A stretch of DNA of 5,458 nucleotides from Streptomyces sp. NRRL B-1140 (GTDB taxonomy: Bacteria > Actinomycetota > Actinomycetes > Streptomycetales > Streptomycetaceae): positions 1-5,458 of the forward strand of contig NZ_LGEA01000144.1 in assembly GCF_001280065.1 (NCBI RefSeq), in the 5' to 3' direction. Within the stretch, counting starts at the first letter, position 1, and every line of letters starts with the position of its first letter. This document shows, piece after piece, positions 1 through 5,458 of the stretch. The translations under genes and the position numbers were made by a program. The notes beneath the pieces were generated by a model that was not told the origin of the DNA, did not search any database, and saw only the letters and a list, made by a program, of their open reading frames with translations.

Positions 1-2
1 GG

Positions 3-1070
3 AGGGGGGGGGGCGGGGTGACACCGGGGGCTTTCGCCGCCCCCGGGCCCACGCACCCCCCGGAGCCGACAGCACCACCGGCCCCGTCCCCGGCGGCCGC
101 ACCCACGACCCCGGCCACTCTGTTCGCCCAGGAACGGGTCGGCGGGTGGGAAAGAATCCTCGTAGCCCCGAGGGAAACCCGCCAGACGACCGCGACCCAG
201 GCGGTACGGGACGCGGAGGGCCCCGCCCTCGTCGTCACCTCGAACCCCGCCCTCTGGCAGGAGACGAAAGACGCCAGAGCCAAACTGGGCCCCACCCACC
301 TCTACGACCCCACCCACCTCTGCGACACCCCGTCCCGCCTCCACTGGTCCCCCACAGCCGGCTGCGAGGACAAGGCGACGGCCACCGAACGGGCCACCGC
401 CCTCCTCACCCCCGTCCGCCCCACGGCCAAACTCGACCAGGCCCTCAGCGACACGGCCGCCACCCTCCTGCGGAGCTACCTGCACGCCGCAGCGATCGAC
501 GGCCGCACCATCCGCCACGTCCACCGCTGGTCCCAGGGCACCCAGCTCCAGGACGCCGTACGCATCCTCCGCACCAACCCCAAGGCGGCCCCCGGCTCCG
601 CGGGCGAACTCGAAGGCGCCCTCACGGCCCACCCCGAACGCCGGGACATGGCCCAGCAGCTGACGACCCGTGCCCTCGCGGCCCTCTCCACGATCAACAT
701 CCGCGAAGCCTGCACTCCCAACCGAAATGATGCCCTCGCCTTGGATTCCTTCGTCCACGAAGGGGGCACGCTTTACGTGGTGGGGGAATCCATCGAGGAC
801 CCCAGGACCAGCCCGGGCGCCATGCCCTTCCTGACGGCCCTCGTCTCGAGCGTGGTCGAGCGCGGCCGGCACATGGCCGAACGGTCATCGGCCGGTCGCC
901 TCGACCCACCAATGACGCTCGTCCTGGACGATGTCGCGGCCGTGGCCCCGCTTCCCCAGCTCCCGGAGCTGCTGGCCACCGGAGCGGACCGGGGCATGCC
1001 GACCCTGGCCCTGCTCCGCTCCCGCGAACAGGGCCGCGCCCGCTGGCCGCACGACGAACTGCCGGTCTAG
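3..1070 (+). CDS. TraG/VirD4-like ATPase-derived protein with degenerate P-loop, 5' partial
   Basis: The frame is open from the first complete codon at base 3 to the TAG at 1068-1070 (355 codons). A GTG at 18 could be a start, with GGAGG at 1-5 about 12 nt upstream. I think it is internal: the first ~35 residues are a Gly- then Pro/Ala-rich linker, and related actinobacterial proteins (from memory) carry an N-terminal membrane region before such a linker. Numbered from GTG18, the P-loop position (residues 50-58, APRETRQTT) lacks the GxxxxGK[ST] glycines and lysine. The LHWSPTAGCED block (108-118) and the Walker B-like strand LVLDDVAAVAPLP (about 301-313, Asp304-Asp305 in place of Asp-Glu) resemble TraG/VirD4-type coupling proteins, which are often auto-annotated as 'type VI secretion protein'. 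ATP hydrolysis is therefore doubtful. The true function is unknown; no conjugation or secretion genes are visible beside it. Confidence 0.7.
   Translation, partial: RGGGGVTPGAFAAPGPTHPPEPTAPPAPSPAAAPTTPATLFAQERVGGWERILVAPRETRQTTATQAVRDAEGPALVVTSNPALWQETKDARAKLGPTHLYDPTHLCDTPSRLHWSPTAGCEDKATATERATALLTPVRPTAKLDQALSDTAATLLRSYLHAAAIDGRTIRHVHRWSQGTQLQDAVRILRTNPKAAPGSAGELEGALTAHPERRDMAQQLTTRALAALSTINIREACTPNRNDALALDSFVHEGGTLYVVGESIEDPRTSPGAMPFLTALVSSVVERGRHMAERSSAGRLDPPMTLVLDDVAAVAPLPQLPELLATGADRGMPTLALLRSREQGRARWPHDELPV
291..326 (+). repeat. 18-bp tandem direct repeat inside gene 1
   Basis: Bases 291-308 and 309-326 are adjacent 18-bp copies that differ at one position (A304 versus G322). They are in frame and encode PTHLYD followed by PTHLCD. 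The repeat is short and lies entirely within the coding region. Confidence 0.8.
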
Positions 1071-1076
1071 GCGCCG

Positions 1077-1619
1077 TCACTCCCGCTCTAGGACGAACTC
1101 CAGCTCCCGCTCCCCGTCATCCCCCAACGGCACCGTCACCCCACTCGGCACGAACCCGGCCCGCCGGTAGAACCGCTGCGCCCGCCCGTTCTCCTCGTGC
1201 ACGATGAGCCGCACCCGCTCGAGCCCCTGAGCCCACGACCACTCCAGGGCCGCGTCGAACAGCACCTCGGTCAGCCCGCTCCCGCGCTCCTCCGGCCGCA
1301 CGAACACGCCGACCACATGCCCCTGCTTCCGCTCCACCGGAAAGCCGGCCCAGTCGGTCGTCCCGGGTTCCTCCACGAGCACGGTCAGCGTCGCCACCCA
1401 CCGCCCGTCCGGCCCCTCGGCGATGATCTGCTGCGCCCCGTCCGCCCCCTGCGCGGCCCCCTCGGTCCGCTCCTGCCAGAACGAGTCCGGCCGGGCCACG
1501 GCCTCCTCGTACGTCTCCAGGAAGGCCAGGTGCGCCACCGGGTCCCGCAACGCCACGAGCCGCAGCTCCTTCGCCGCAGGCCACTCGTCAGCACGGACGG
1601 ACCGGATCACATAGCTCAT
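1077..1619 (-). CDS. GNAT family N-acetyltransferase
   Basis: This 180-residue protein has the length and fold pattern of a GCN5-related N-acetyltransferase, a cytoplasmic enzyme that moves the acetyl group of acetyl-CoA to an amine. The strand HVVGVFVRP (101-109) is followed by the pyrophosphate-binding loop RGSGLT (112-117). This matches R-x-x-G-x-G/A except that Thr117 fills the last position. The later NGRAQRFYRRAGF segment (from about residue 142) is the usual N-x-x-A-x-x-F-Y motif before the last strands. The substrate cannot be told. I chose the ATG at 1619 because the protein then begins MSYVIRSVRADEW, a normal first GNAT strand. A GTG at 1649 would add 10 residues without resemblance to the family. 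Neither start has a well-spaced Shine-Dalgarno sequence. It is convergent with gene 1 (6-bp gap) and divergent from the ABC operon, so it is probably transcribed alone. Confidence 0.9.
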   Translation of the reverse strand: MSYVIRSVRADEWPAAKELRLVALRDPVAHLAFLETYEEAVARPDSFWQERTEGAAQGADGAQQIIAEGPDGRWVATLTVLVEEPGTTDWAGFPVERKQGHVVGVFVRPEERGSGLTEVLFDAALEWSWAQGLERVRLIVHEENGRAQRFYRRAGFVPSGVTVPLGDDGERELEFVLERE

Positions 1620-1712
1620 GCGGGCCACGGTAGTACCCGGGTACGACACCCCTCACCCCGATTACGCCGCCGGTCCGACGCCCACGCCCCCGGCGGGCAC
1701 GAGCATCGAAGC
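1620..1712. promoter_or_regulatory. divergent intergenic region between the acetyltransferase and the ABC/two-component operon
   Basis: These 93 bp must hold the promoter of the acetyltransferase and most likely that of the four-gene operon, since no other upstream gap exists. I see no convincing -35/-10 pair of the TTGACR / TAGRRT type on either strand. A TAGTAC at 1631-1636 is a weak -10 candidate for the plus strand. The region contains the palindrome described separately. Confidence 0.45.
1633..1644. promoter_or_regulatory. perfect 12-bp palindrome GTACCCGGGTAC, possible operator
   Basis: The sequence GTACCCGGGTAC reads the same on both strands. It lies 13 bp upstream of the acetyltransferase ATG and 68 bp upstream of the ABC ATPase start. 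The placement suits a regulator binding between divergent genes, but there is only one copy and no known consensus that I can name. Its role as an operator is inference. Confidence 0.3.
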
Positions 1713-2633
1713 ATGCTGACGGCACACGAACTCACCAAACGCTACGGCGACCGGACGGTCGTCACGGACCTCTCCTTCACCGTCCGCCCCGGCACCGTCA
1801 CCGGCTTCCTCGGCCCGAACGGCGCCGGCAAGTCCACGACCATGCGCATGCTCCTCGGCCTCGACGCCCCCACCCGCGGCCGCGCCACCGTGGCCGGCCG
1901 CTCCTACGCCGCGCACCCCGCGCCCCTCACCGAGGTCGGCGCCCTGCTGGAGGCCCGCTCCGTCCACCCCGGCCGCACCGCCTACCACCACCTGTGCGCC
2001 CTCGCCCACACCCACGGCATCCCCCGCAGCCGGGTCGAACAGGTCCTCGACCTCACCGGCCTGACCGACGTCGCCCACCGCCGCGTCAAGGGCTTCTCCC
2101 TCGGCATGGGGCAACGTCTCGGCATCGCCGCCGCCCTCCTCGGCGACCCGGCCACCCTCATCCTCGACGAACCGGTCAACGGCCTGGACCCCGAGGGCGT
2201 CCTGTGGATCCGCAATCTCCTCAAATCCCTCGCCGCCGAGGGCCGCACCGTCCTCGTCTCCTCCCACCTGATGAGCGAGATGGCCCTCACCGCCGAACAC
2301 CTGGTCATCATCGGCCGCGGCCGCCTCCTCGCCGACACCACGGTCACGGACTTCGTACGCGATTCCGGCGCGGGCGCCACCAAGGTCGTCACCCCGGACG
2401 CCACCGCCCTCGCACGCCTTCTCACCGCACCCGGCGTCGACATCACCACCGACACCCCCGGCGCCCTGCGGGTCCGCGGCACGAACGCCGAACACATCGG
2501 CCGCACCGCGGCGGCCCACGGCATCCCCCTGTACGAACTGACCCCTGGCACCGCCTCCCTGGAAGAGGCCTTCATGGACCTCACCCGCGACGCGGTCGAA
2601 TACCCGGCGACTCTGCAAGGAGCGGCAGCATGA
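1713..2633 (+). CDS. ABC transporter ATP-binding protein, BcrA/drug-export type
   Basis: This 306-residue protein is the cytoplasmic motor of an ABC-2 type exporter. It has a complete nucleotide-binding domain: Walker A GPNGAGKST (34-42), Glu80 in the Q-loop position (GALLEA, as in many BcrA-like ATPases), signature FSLGMGQRLGIA (128-139), Walker B LILDEP (149-154) with catalytic Glu153, D-loop around GLDPEG (157-162), and switch His185. The C-terminal ~90 residues end in TASLEEAFMDLT (280-291), the tail motif typical of bacitracin/lantibiotic-type ATPases. The frame is open far upstream, but that stretch runs antisense to the acetyltransferase. The ATG at 1713 starts exactly at the family N-terminus (MLTAHELTKRYG). 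Its ribosome site is weak: only GAAG directly before the start. The stop overlaps the permease start (ATGA, 2630-2633), so the two are almost certainly translationally coupled. The substrate is unknown; a toxic peptide or drug is the family expectation. Confidence 0.95.
   Translation: MLTAHELTKRYGDRTVVTDLSFTVRPGTVTGFLGPNGAGKSTTMRMLLGLDAPTRGRATVAGRSYAAHPAPLTEVGALLEARSVHPGRTAYHHLCALAHTHGIPRSRVEQVLDLTGLTDVAHRRVKGFSLGMGQRLGIAAALLGDPATLILDEPVNGLDPEGVLWIRNLLKSLAAEGRTVLVSSHLMSEMALTAEHLVIIGRGRLLADTTVTDFVRDSGAGATKVVTPDATALARLLTAPGVDITTDTPGALRVRGTNAEHIGRTAAAHGIPLYELTPGTASLEEAFMDLTRDAVEYPATLQGAAA
2617..2622 (+). promoter_or_regulatory. Shine-Dalgarno AAGGAG for the permease
   Basis: AAGGAG lies 7 nt before the ATG at 2630, inside the end of the ATPase gene. 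It fixes the permease start among several in-frame upstream codons and is the strongest ribosome site in the operon along with the one before the regulator. Confidence 0.85.
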
Positions 2634-3409
2634 CCACGGCGACCCTTCCCTACCGCGTGACCCCGGCGCGCGTCCTGCGCTCCGAATGGCACAAGTTCTG
2701 GACCCTGCGCTCCACCTGGATCACCCTCGTCGTCACCAGCGTCCTCACCGCGGCCATGGGCGCGGGCCTGGGCGCCGCCTACGACGGGTCCGGCGAAGGC
2801 GGCATGGACACCGTCATGTTCGTCCTCCTCGGCACCCAGTTCGCCACGATCAACCTCGGCGTCCTGGGCATCCTGGCCACCGCCGGCGAGTACTCCACCG
2901 GCCAGATCCGCGCCACCATGACGGCCGTCCCGCGCCGCCTGCCCGTCCTGTGGTCCAAGGCCGCCGTCCTGGCCGCGGTCACCCTCCCCCTCACCCTGGC
3001 GACGAACCTCCTCACCTTCCCCCTGGCCCAGATCTTCCTCTCCGGTACCGACCTGGCGGCCTCCTTCGGCGACCCCGGCGTCCTGCGCGCTCTCGCGGGC
3101 AACGCGGCCGGCCTCACCCTCCTCGCCGTCCTCGCCCTCGGGATCGGCGCCGTGCTCCGCTCGGTCCCGACGGCCATCGGCGCCTTCATCGGCATCGTCA
3201 TGATCCTCCCGGAGATCCTGGCCATGCTCCCGTACACGTTCACCGAGGACGCCGTCCGCTACTTCCCCGGCAAGGCCCTGGAGGCCCTCACCACCGCCCA
3301 GCCGATGCCCGGCACGGCGACGCCCGGCGCCGCCCTCCTGGCCATGACCCTGTGGACGGCGGCCGTCCTGGCGCTCGCCGCGGTGGTCCTGCGCCGCCGA
3401 GACGTGTGA
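2630..3409 (+). CDS. ABC-2 type transporter permease
   Basis: This 259-residue integral membrane protein should form the channel for the ATPase encoded just upstream. A basic amphipathic N-terminus (RVLRSEWHKFWTLRST, 14-29) is followed by about six hydrophobic segments at roughly 30-50, 61-83, 110-131, 155-176, 180-200 and 233-253, ending in a positively charged tail. The cytoplasmic loop after segment 2 contains GEYSTGQIRATM (86-97), a stretch characteristic of actinobacterial ABC-2 permeases, where EY-x-x-G-x-I/L-R is the recurring pattern. The length is normal for a half-transporter subunit, so the working pump is probably two permeases plus two ATPases. The start at 2630 is supported by AAGGAG 7 nt upstream and by the 4-nt ATGA overlap with the ATPase stop. 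The substrate cannot be inferred from the sequence. Confidence 0.93.
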   Translation: MTTATLPYRVTPARVLRSEWHKFWTLRSTWITLVVTSVLTAAMGAGLGAAYDGSGEGGMDTVMFVLLGTQFATINLGVLGILATAGEYSTGQIRATMTAVPRRLPVLWSKAAVLAAVTLPLTLATNLLTFPLAQIFLSGTDLAASFGDPGVLRALAGNAAGLTLLAVLALGIGAVLRSVPTAIGAFIGIVMILPEILAMLPYTFTEDAVRYFPGKALEALTTAQPMPGTATPGAALLAMTLWTAAVLALAAVVLRRRDV

Positions 3410-3432
3410 CGCCCGGCACCGGACCCCTCACC

Positions 3433-4683
3433 ATGGAGCGCGTGACGGAAGACCGGGCGCCGGAGCCCCTCACCGAATACGCCCACCGCCTCACCCGCCG
3501 GGTACGCGCCTTCGACCGACGCCACCCGCTGCCGTGGGACCTGCACTTCACCGGCTTCTGGGTGACAGCCGCCCTGATCGACTACGCCGGAGGCGGCTGG
3601 CGTCACAACGCCCACAGCGTCGACGTCCCCGGCTGGCTGCTCCTGACCATGAGCCTCGGCCTCTCGGTCCCTCTGTTGTGGCGGCGCACCCACCCCACCG
3701 CCGCCCTGGTCGCCATGGCCCCCTTCGCCGTCGCCAACGCCTGGACCGGCGCCGCCCTCCAGGCGGCCCTGCTCCAGCTGGTGCTCGTCTACCACCTCGC
3801 CCTGCGCCGCCCCCTGCGTGACCTGTGGTGGGCGGCGGCCCTCGTGCTCCCCCCGGTGCTGGTGTCGGCCACCCGTCACGGGGAGGGCACCTGGGACCAG
3901 CAGATCGGCTCCCACCTGATGTCCGTCACGGTGGCCGTTCTCATCGGCGTCACGGTCCGCACCCGCCGCAACTACACCGAGGCACTGGAGGACCGGGCCC
4001 GCCGCCTGGAGACCGAACGCGACCAGCAGGCCCAGCTCGCCACGGCCGCCGAACGTGCCCGCATCGCCCGCGAGATGCACGACATCATCGGCCACAACCT
4101 CTCCGTCATCACCGGCCTCGCCGACGGCGGCCGATACGCGGCCGCCAAGTCCCCCGAACGCGCCGGCCAGGCCCTCGACGCCATCGCGACCACCAGCAGG
4201 CAGGCGCTGACCGAACTCCGCCGTCTCCTCGACGTCCTGCGCGAGGACGAGGCGAGCCGGCCCGACCTGACCCCTCAGCCCGGCCTCACCGACCTCGACC
4301 GGCTCCTCGACGGCGTACGCTCCGCGGGCCTCCCCGTCAGCACCACCACCCACGGCGTCCCCGACCTCCCCCCGGGCCGCCAGCTCACCGTCTACCGCGT
4401 CATCCAGGAAGCTCTGACCAACACCCTCAAGCACGGCGGCCCCGACACGACCGCGGCGATAGAGCTCTTCTACGAGGAGAAGGCCTCCGTCACCGTGACG
4501 ATCACGGACACGGGCCACGGTCGTTCCGGCGACGCGCTCCGTGCCGACGCCGGGGGCCGGGGACTTCCGGGAATGCGCGAGCGAACGGCCCTGTACGGCG
4601 GCACACTTGAGGCCGGCCCCCGCCCCCACCCCGAGCAGGGCTGGCGCGTCCGCATACACCTTCCGGAGGAATCCCCGCAGTGA
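3433..4683 (+). CDS. sensor histidine kinase, NarL/DesK type (HisKA_3)
   Basis: This membrane-bound kinase autophosphorylates and passes phosphate to the regulator encoded next. Numbered from ATG3433 (416 residues), there are about six hydrophobic segments (roughly 37-52, 66-83, 89-109, 111-124, 131-147, 161-175) and no sizeable extracellular domain, so sensing is probably within the membrane. A charged coiled-coil stretch (about 178-213) leads into the HisKA_3 box EMHDIIGHNLSVI with phospho-acceptor His216. The HATPase_c domain shows the N-box EALTN with Asn330, the G1 box DTGHG from Asp359, and the G2 box GGRGLPGMRER. The start is uncertain. GTG3406 would overlap the permease stop as GTGA, matching the other junctions, and give 425 residues. 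ATG3433 lacks a ribosome site. GTG3442 has GGAG only 3 nt upstream. All three keep every domain. Confidence 0.92.
   Translation: MERVTEDRAPEPLTEYAHRLTRRVRAFDRRHPLPWDLHFTGFWVTAALIDYAGGGWRHNAHSVDVPGWLLLTMSLGLSVPLLWRRTHPTAALVAMAPFAVANAWTGAALQAALLQLVLVYHLALRRPLRDLWWAAALVLPPVLVSATRHGEGTWDQQIGSHLMSVTVAVLIGVTVRTRRNYTEALEDRARRLETERDQQAQLATAAERARIAREMHDIIGHNLSVITGLADGGRYAAAKSPERAGQALDAIATTSRQALTELRRLLDVLREDEASRPDLTPQPGLTDLDRLLDGVRSAGLPVSTTTHGVPDLPPGRQLTVYRVIQEALTNTLKHGGPDTTAAIELFYEEKASVTVTITDTGHGRSGDALRADAGGRGLPGMRERTALYGGTLEAGPRPHPEQGWRVRIHLPEESPQ
4665..4670 (+). promoter_or_regulatory. Shine-Dalgarno GGAGGA for the response regulator
   Basis: GGAGGA lies 9 nt before the GTG at 4680, within the last codons of the kinase gene. 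It supports GTG4680 as the regulator start. Confidence 0.85.
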
Positions 4684-5351
4684 CCACGGTCCTGATCGCC
4701 GACGACCAGCCTCTTCAGCGTTTCGGCTCCCGCATGCTGCTGGAGAGCCAGGACGACATGACGGTCGTGGGCGAGGCACCGAACGGCAGCGACGCGGTCC
4801 GCCTGGCGTCCGAGCTCCGCCCCGATGTCGTCCTGATGGACATCCGCATGCCCGGTCTCGACGGCATCGAGGCCACCCGCCGCATCACCGCCGCCGGCGA
4901 CCGCACCCGCATCCTGATCGTCACCACCTTCGACCTCGACGAGTACGCCTACGCCGGCCTCCGCGCAGGCGCGTCCGGCTTCCTCGTCAAGGACGCCCAG
5001 CCCGAGGAACTCCTCGCCGGCATCCGCGCGGTGGCCACCGGCGAAGCGGTCGTCGCCCCGAGCCTGACCCGCCGCCTCCTGGACGCCTACGTCCATCACC
5101 TCCCGGCCGGCCCCGGCACGGAGGCCGGTCCGCAGGAGGACGCCCGCCTCGCGTCCCTCACCGACCGCGAACGAGAGATCCTCACGGTCATCGGCCAGGG
5201 CTGGACGAACACGGAGATAGCCACGCGCCTGCACCTCGCCGAGTCGACGGTGAAGACCCACGTGGGCCGCATTCTCGCGAAAACCGGTTCCCGCGATCGC
5301 ATTCAGGCGGTCATCCTGGCGTACGACACAAAGCTGGTTCAGCCGTCGTAA
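4680..5351 (+). CDS. NarL/FixJ-family response regulator with LuxR-type HTH
   Basis: This 223-residue cytoplasmic DNA-binding regulator is the partner of the kinase just upstream. The receiver domain (about 1-118) has the acidic pair Asp8-Asp9, phospho-acceptor Asp54 in LMDIRMPGLDG, the switch Thr82 in IVTTFD, and Lys104 in FLVKD. All the residues needed for phosphorylation are therefore present. A linker (about 120-158) leads to a LuxR-type helix-turn-helix, LTDREREILTVIGQG onward (160-216), with recognition helix STVKTHVGRIL (189-199). The GTG start overlaps the kinase stop (GTGA, 4680-4683) and has GGAGGA 9 nt upstream, so kinase and regulator are coupled. It is the last gene of the operon and ends 17 bp before a strong terminator. 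Control of its own operon is plausible but unproven; no repeated binding site is visible upstream of the ATPase except the single palindrome. Confidence 0.95.
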   Translation: MTTVLIADDQPLQRFGSRMLLESQDDMTVVGEAPNGSDAVRLASELRPDVVLMDIRMPGLDGIEATRRITAAGDRTRILIVTTFDLDEYAYAGLRAGASGFLVKDAQPEELLAGIRAVATGEAVVAPSLTRRLLDAYVHHLPAGPGTEAGPQEDARLASLTDREREILTVIGQGWTNTEIATRLHLAESTVKTHVGRILAKTGSRDRIQAVILAYDTKLVQPS

Positions 5352-5368
5352 AGATCCTGGAAACGCAG

Positions 5369-5400
5369 AAAACCCCCGCATCCGAAGATGCGGGGGTTTT
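5369..5400. terminator. bidirectional intrinsic terminator between the operon and the 5S rRNA gene
   Basis: A perfect 14-bp stem pairs 5369-5382 with 5387-5400 around a 4-nt loop. The stem has A-tract/T-tract ends and a CCCCCGCATC core, so either strand gives a GC-rich hairpin followed by four U. On the plus strand it closes the four-gene operon, 17 bp after the regulator stop. On the minus strand it lies 10 bp beyond the 5S end, and its loop reads C(UUCG)G, an especially stable tetraloop. The orientation of the loop suggests that it mainly serves the rRNA operon. Confidence 0.92.
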
Positions 5401-5410
5401 CCCAAAAATT

Positions 5411-5458
5411 GTTCGGCGGCGTCCTACTCTCCCACAGGGTCCCCCCTGCAGTACCATC
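5411..5458 (-). rRNA. rrf: 5S ribosomal RNA, 3' end only, cut by the window edge
   Basis: Read on the minus strand, the last 48 bases give GATGGTACTGCAGGGGG, then the ACCCTGTGGGAGAGTAGGAC block, then GCCGCCGAAC. This is the conserved 3' part of actinobacterial 5S rRNA (helix IV/V region and the 3' strand of helix I). About 70 nt of the 5' part lie outside the window. The exact mature 3' end, at 5411 or a few bases beyond, is not fixed by the sequence. It implies a 16S-23S-5S operon arriving from the right, convergent with the ABC/two-component operon. Confidence 0.95.

Noticed and set aside
146..730. A second plus-strand frame inside gene 1
   Set aside because: It is Pro/Arg/His-rich shadow translation without motifs, while gene 1's frame matches a known family.
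1620..1649. GTG1649 as the acetyltransferase start
   Set aside because: The added 10 residues do not look like the GNAT N-terminus and the nearest purine-rich stretch is too close to the GTG. ATG1619 fits better, though it is not proven.
1197..1712. In-frame upstream extension of the ABC ATPase
   Set aside because: It runs antisense to the acetyltransferase gene and is His/Pro/Arg-rich with no homology pattern. The ATPase family N-terminus begins at 1713.
1662..2618. A 318-codon open frame on the minus strand opposite the ABC ATPase
   Set aside because: It is low-complexity Gly/Ala/Val/Glu translation with no motif, lying against a fully motif-supported ATPase gene.
1994..2629. In-frame upstream extension of the permease through the ATPase gene
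   Set aside because: It gives Arg/Pro/His-rich out-of-frame translation. The permease has a clear AAGGAG and ATG at 2630.
3259..4779. A 506-codon open frame on the minus strand opposite the permease end and the kinase
   Set aside because: It mirrors the strong kinase gene. Its translation is Gly/Ala/Val/Glu-rich with no recognisable domain, as expected for antisense of GC-rich codons.
1..5458. Mobile elements, CRISPR arrays, tRNA genes, attachment sites or a biosynthetic cluster
   Set aside because: No transposase, terminal inverted repeats, spaced repeats, cloverleaf or biosynthetic enzymes were seen. The window looks like ordinary chromosome next to an rRNA operon.

Overview
The window is very GC-rich (GC-biased third codon positions, ordinary GTG starts, no in-frame TTA codon seen in any called gene). 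Its genes look like those of a streptomycete or close relative. The last 48 bases match the 3' end of a streptomycete-type 5S rRNA on the minus strand, so this is chromosomal sequence at the downstream end of an rRNA operon.

Layout: (1) Bases 1-1070, plus strand: the C-terminal part of a TraG/VirD4-like, P-loop-derived protein whose nucleotide-binding loop looks degenerate; it is probably cut at its 5' end by the window edge. (2) Bases 1077-1619, minus strand: a GNAT acetyltransferase, convergent with gene 1 and only 6 bp from it. (3) Bases 1620-1712: a 93-bp divergent intergenic region with a perfect 12-bp palindrome. (4) Bases 1713-5351, plus strand: a tight four-gene operon encoding an ABC ATPase, an ABC-2 permease, a NarL/DesK-type sensor histidine kinase and a LuxR-type response regulator. 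The junctions are coupled by ATGA or GTGA overlaps or a very short gap. (5) Bases 5369-5400: a strong symmetric hairpin terminator between this operon and the convergent 5S rRNA gene (5411 to the window end).

How the genes work together: the four-gene operon fits a membrane-stress or drug-response module. The six-helix kinase would sense a signal at the membrane and phosphorylate the regulator. The BcrA-like ATPase and its permease would form the exporter. The ligand and the regulator's targets cannot be read from the sequence.

I found no mobile element, CRISPR array, tRNA or clearly new system. The items most worth a second look are the degenerate ATPase with its 18-bp tandem repeat and G-tract, the intergenic palindrome, and the shared operon/rRNA terminator with a UUCG tetraloop on the rRNA side.
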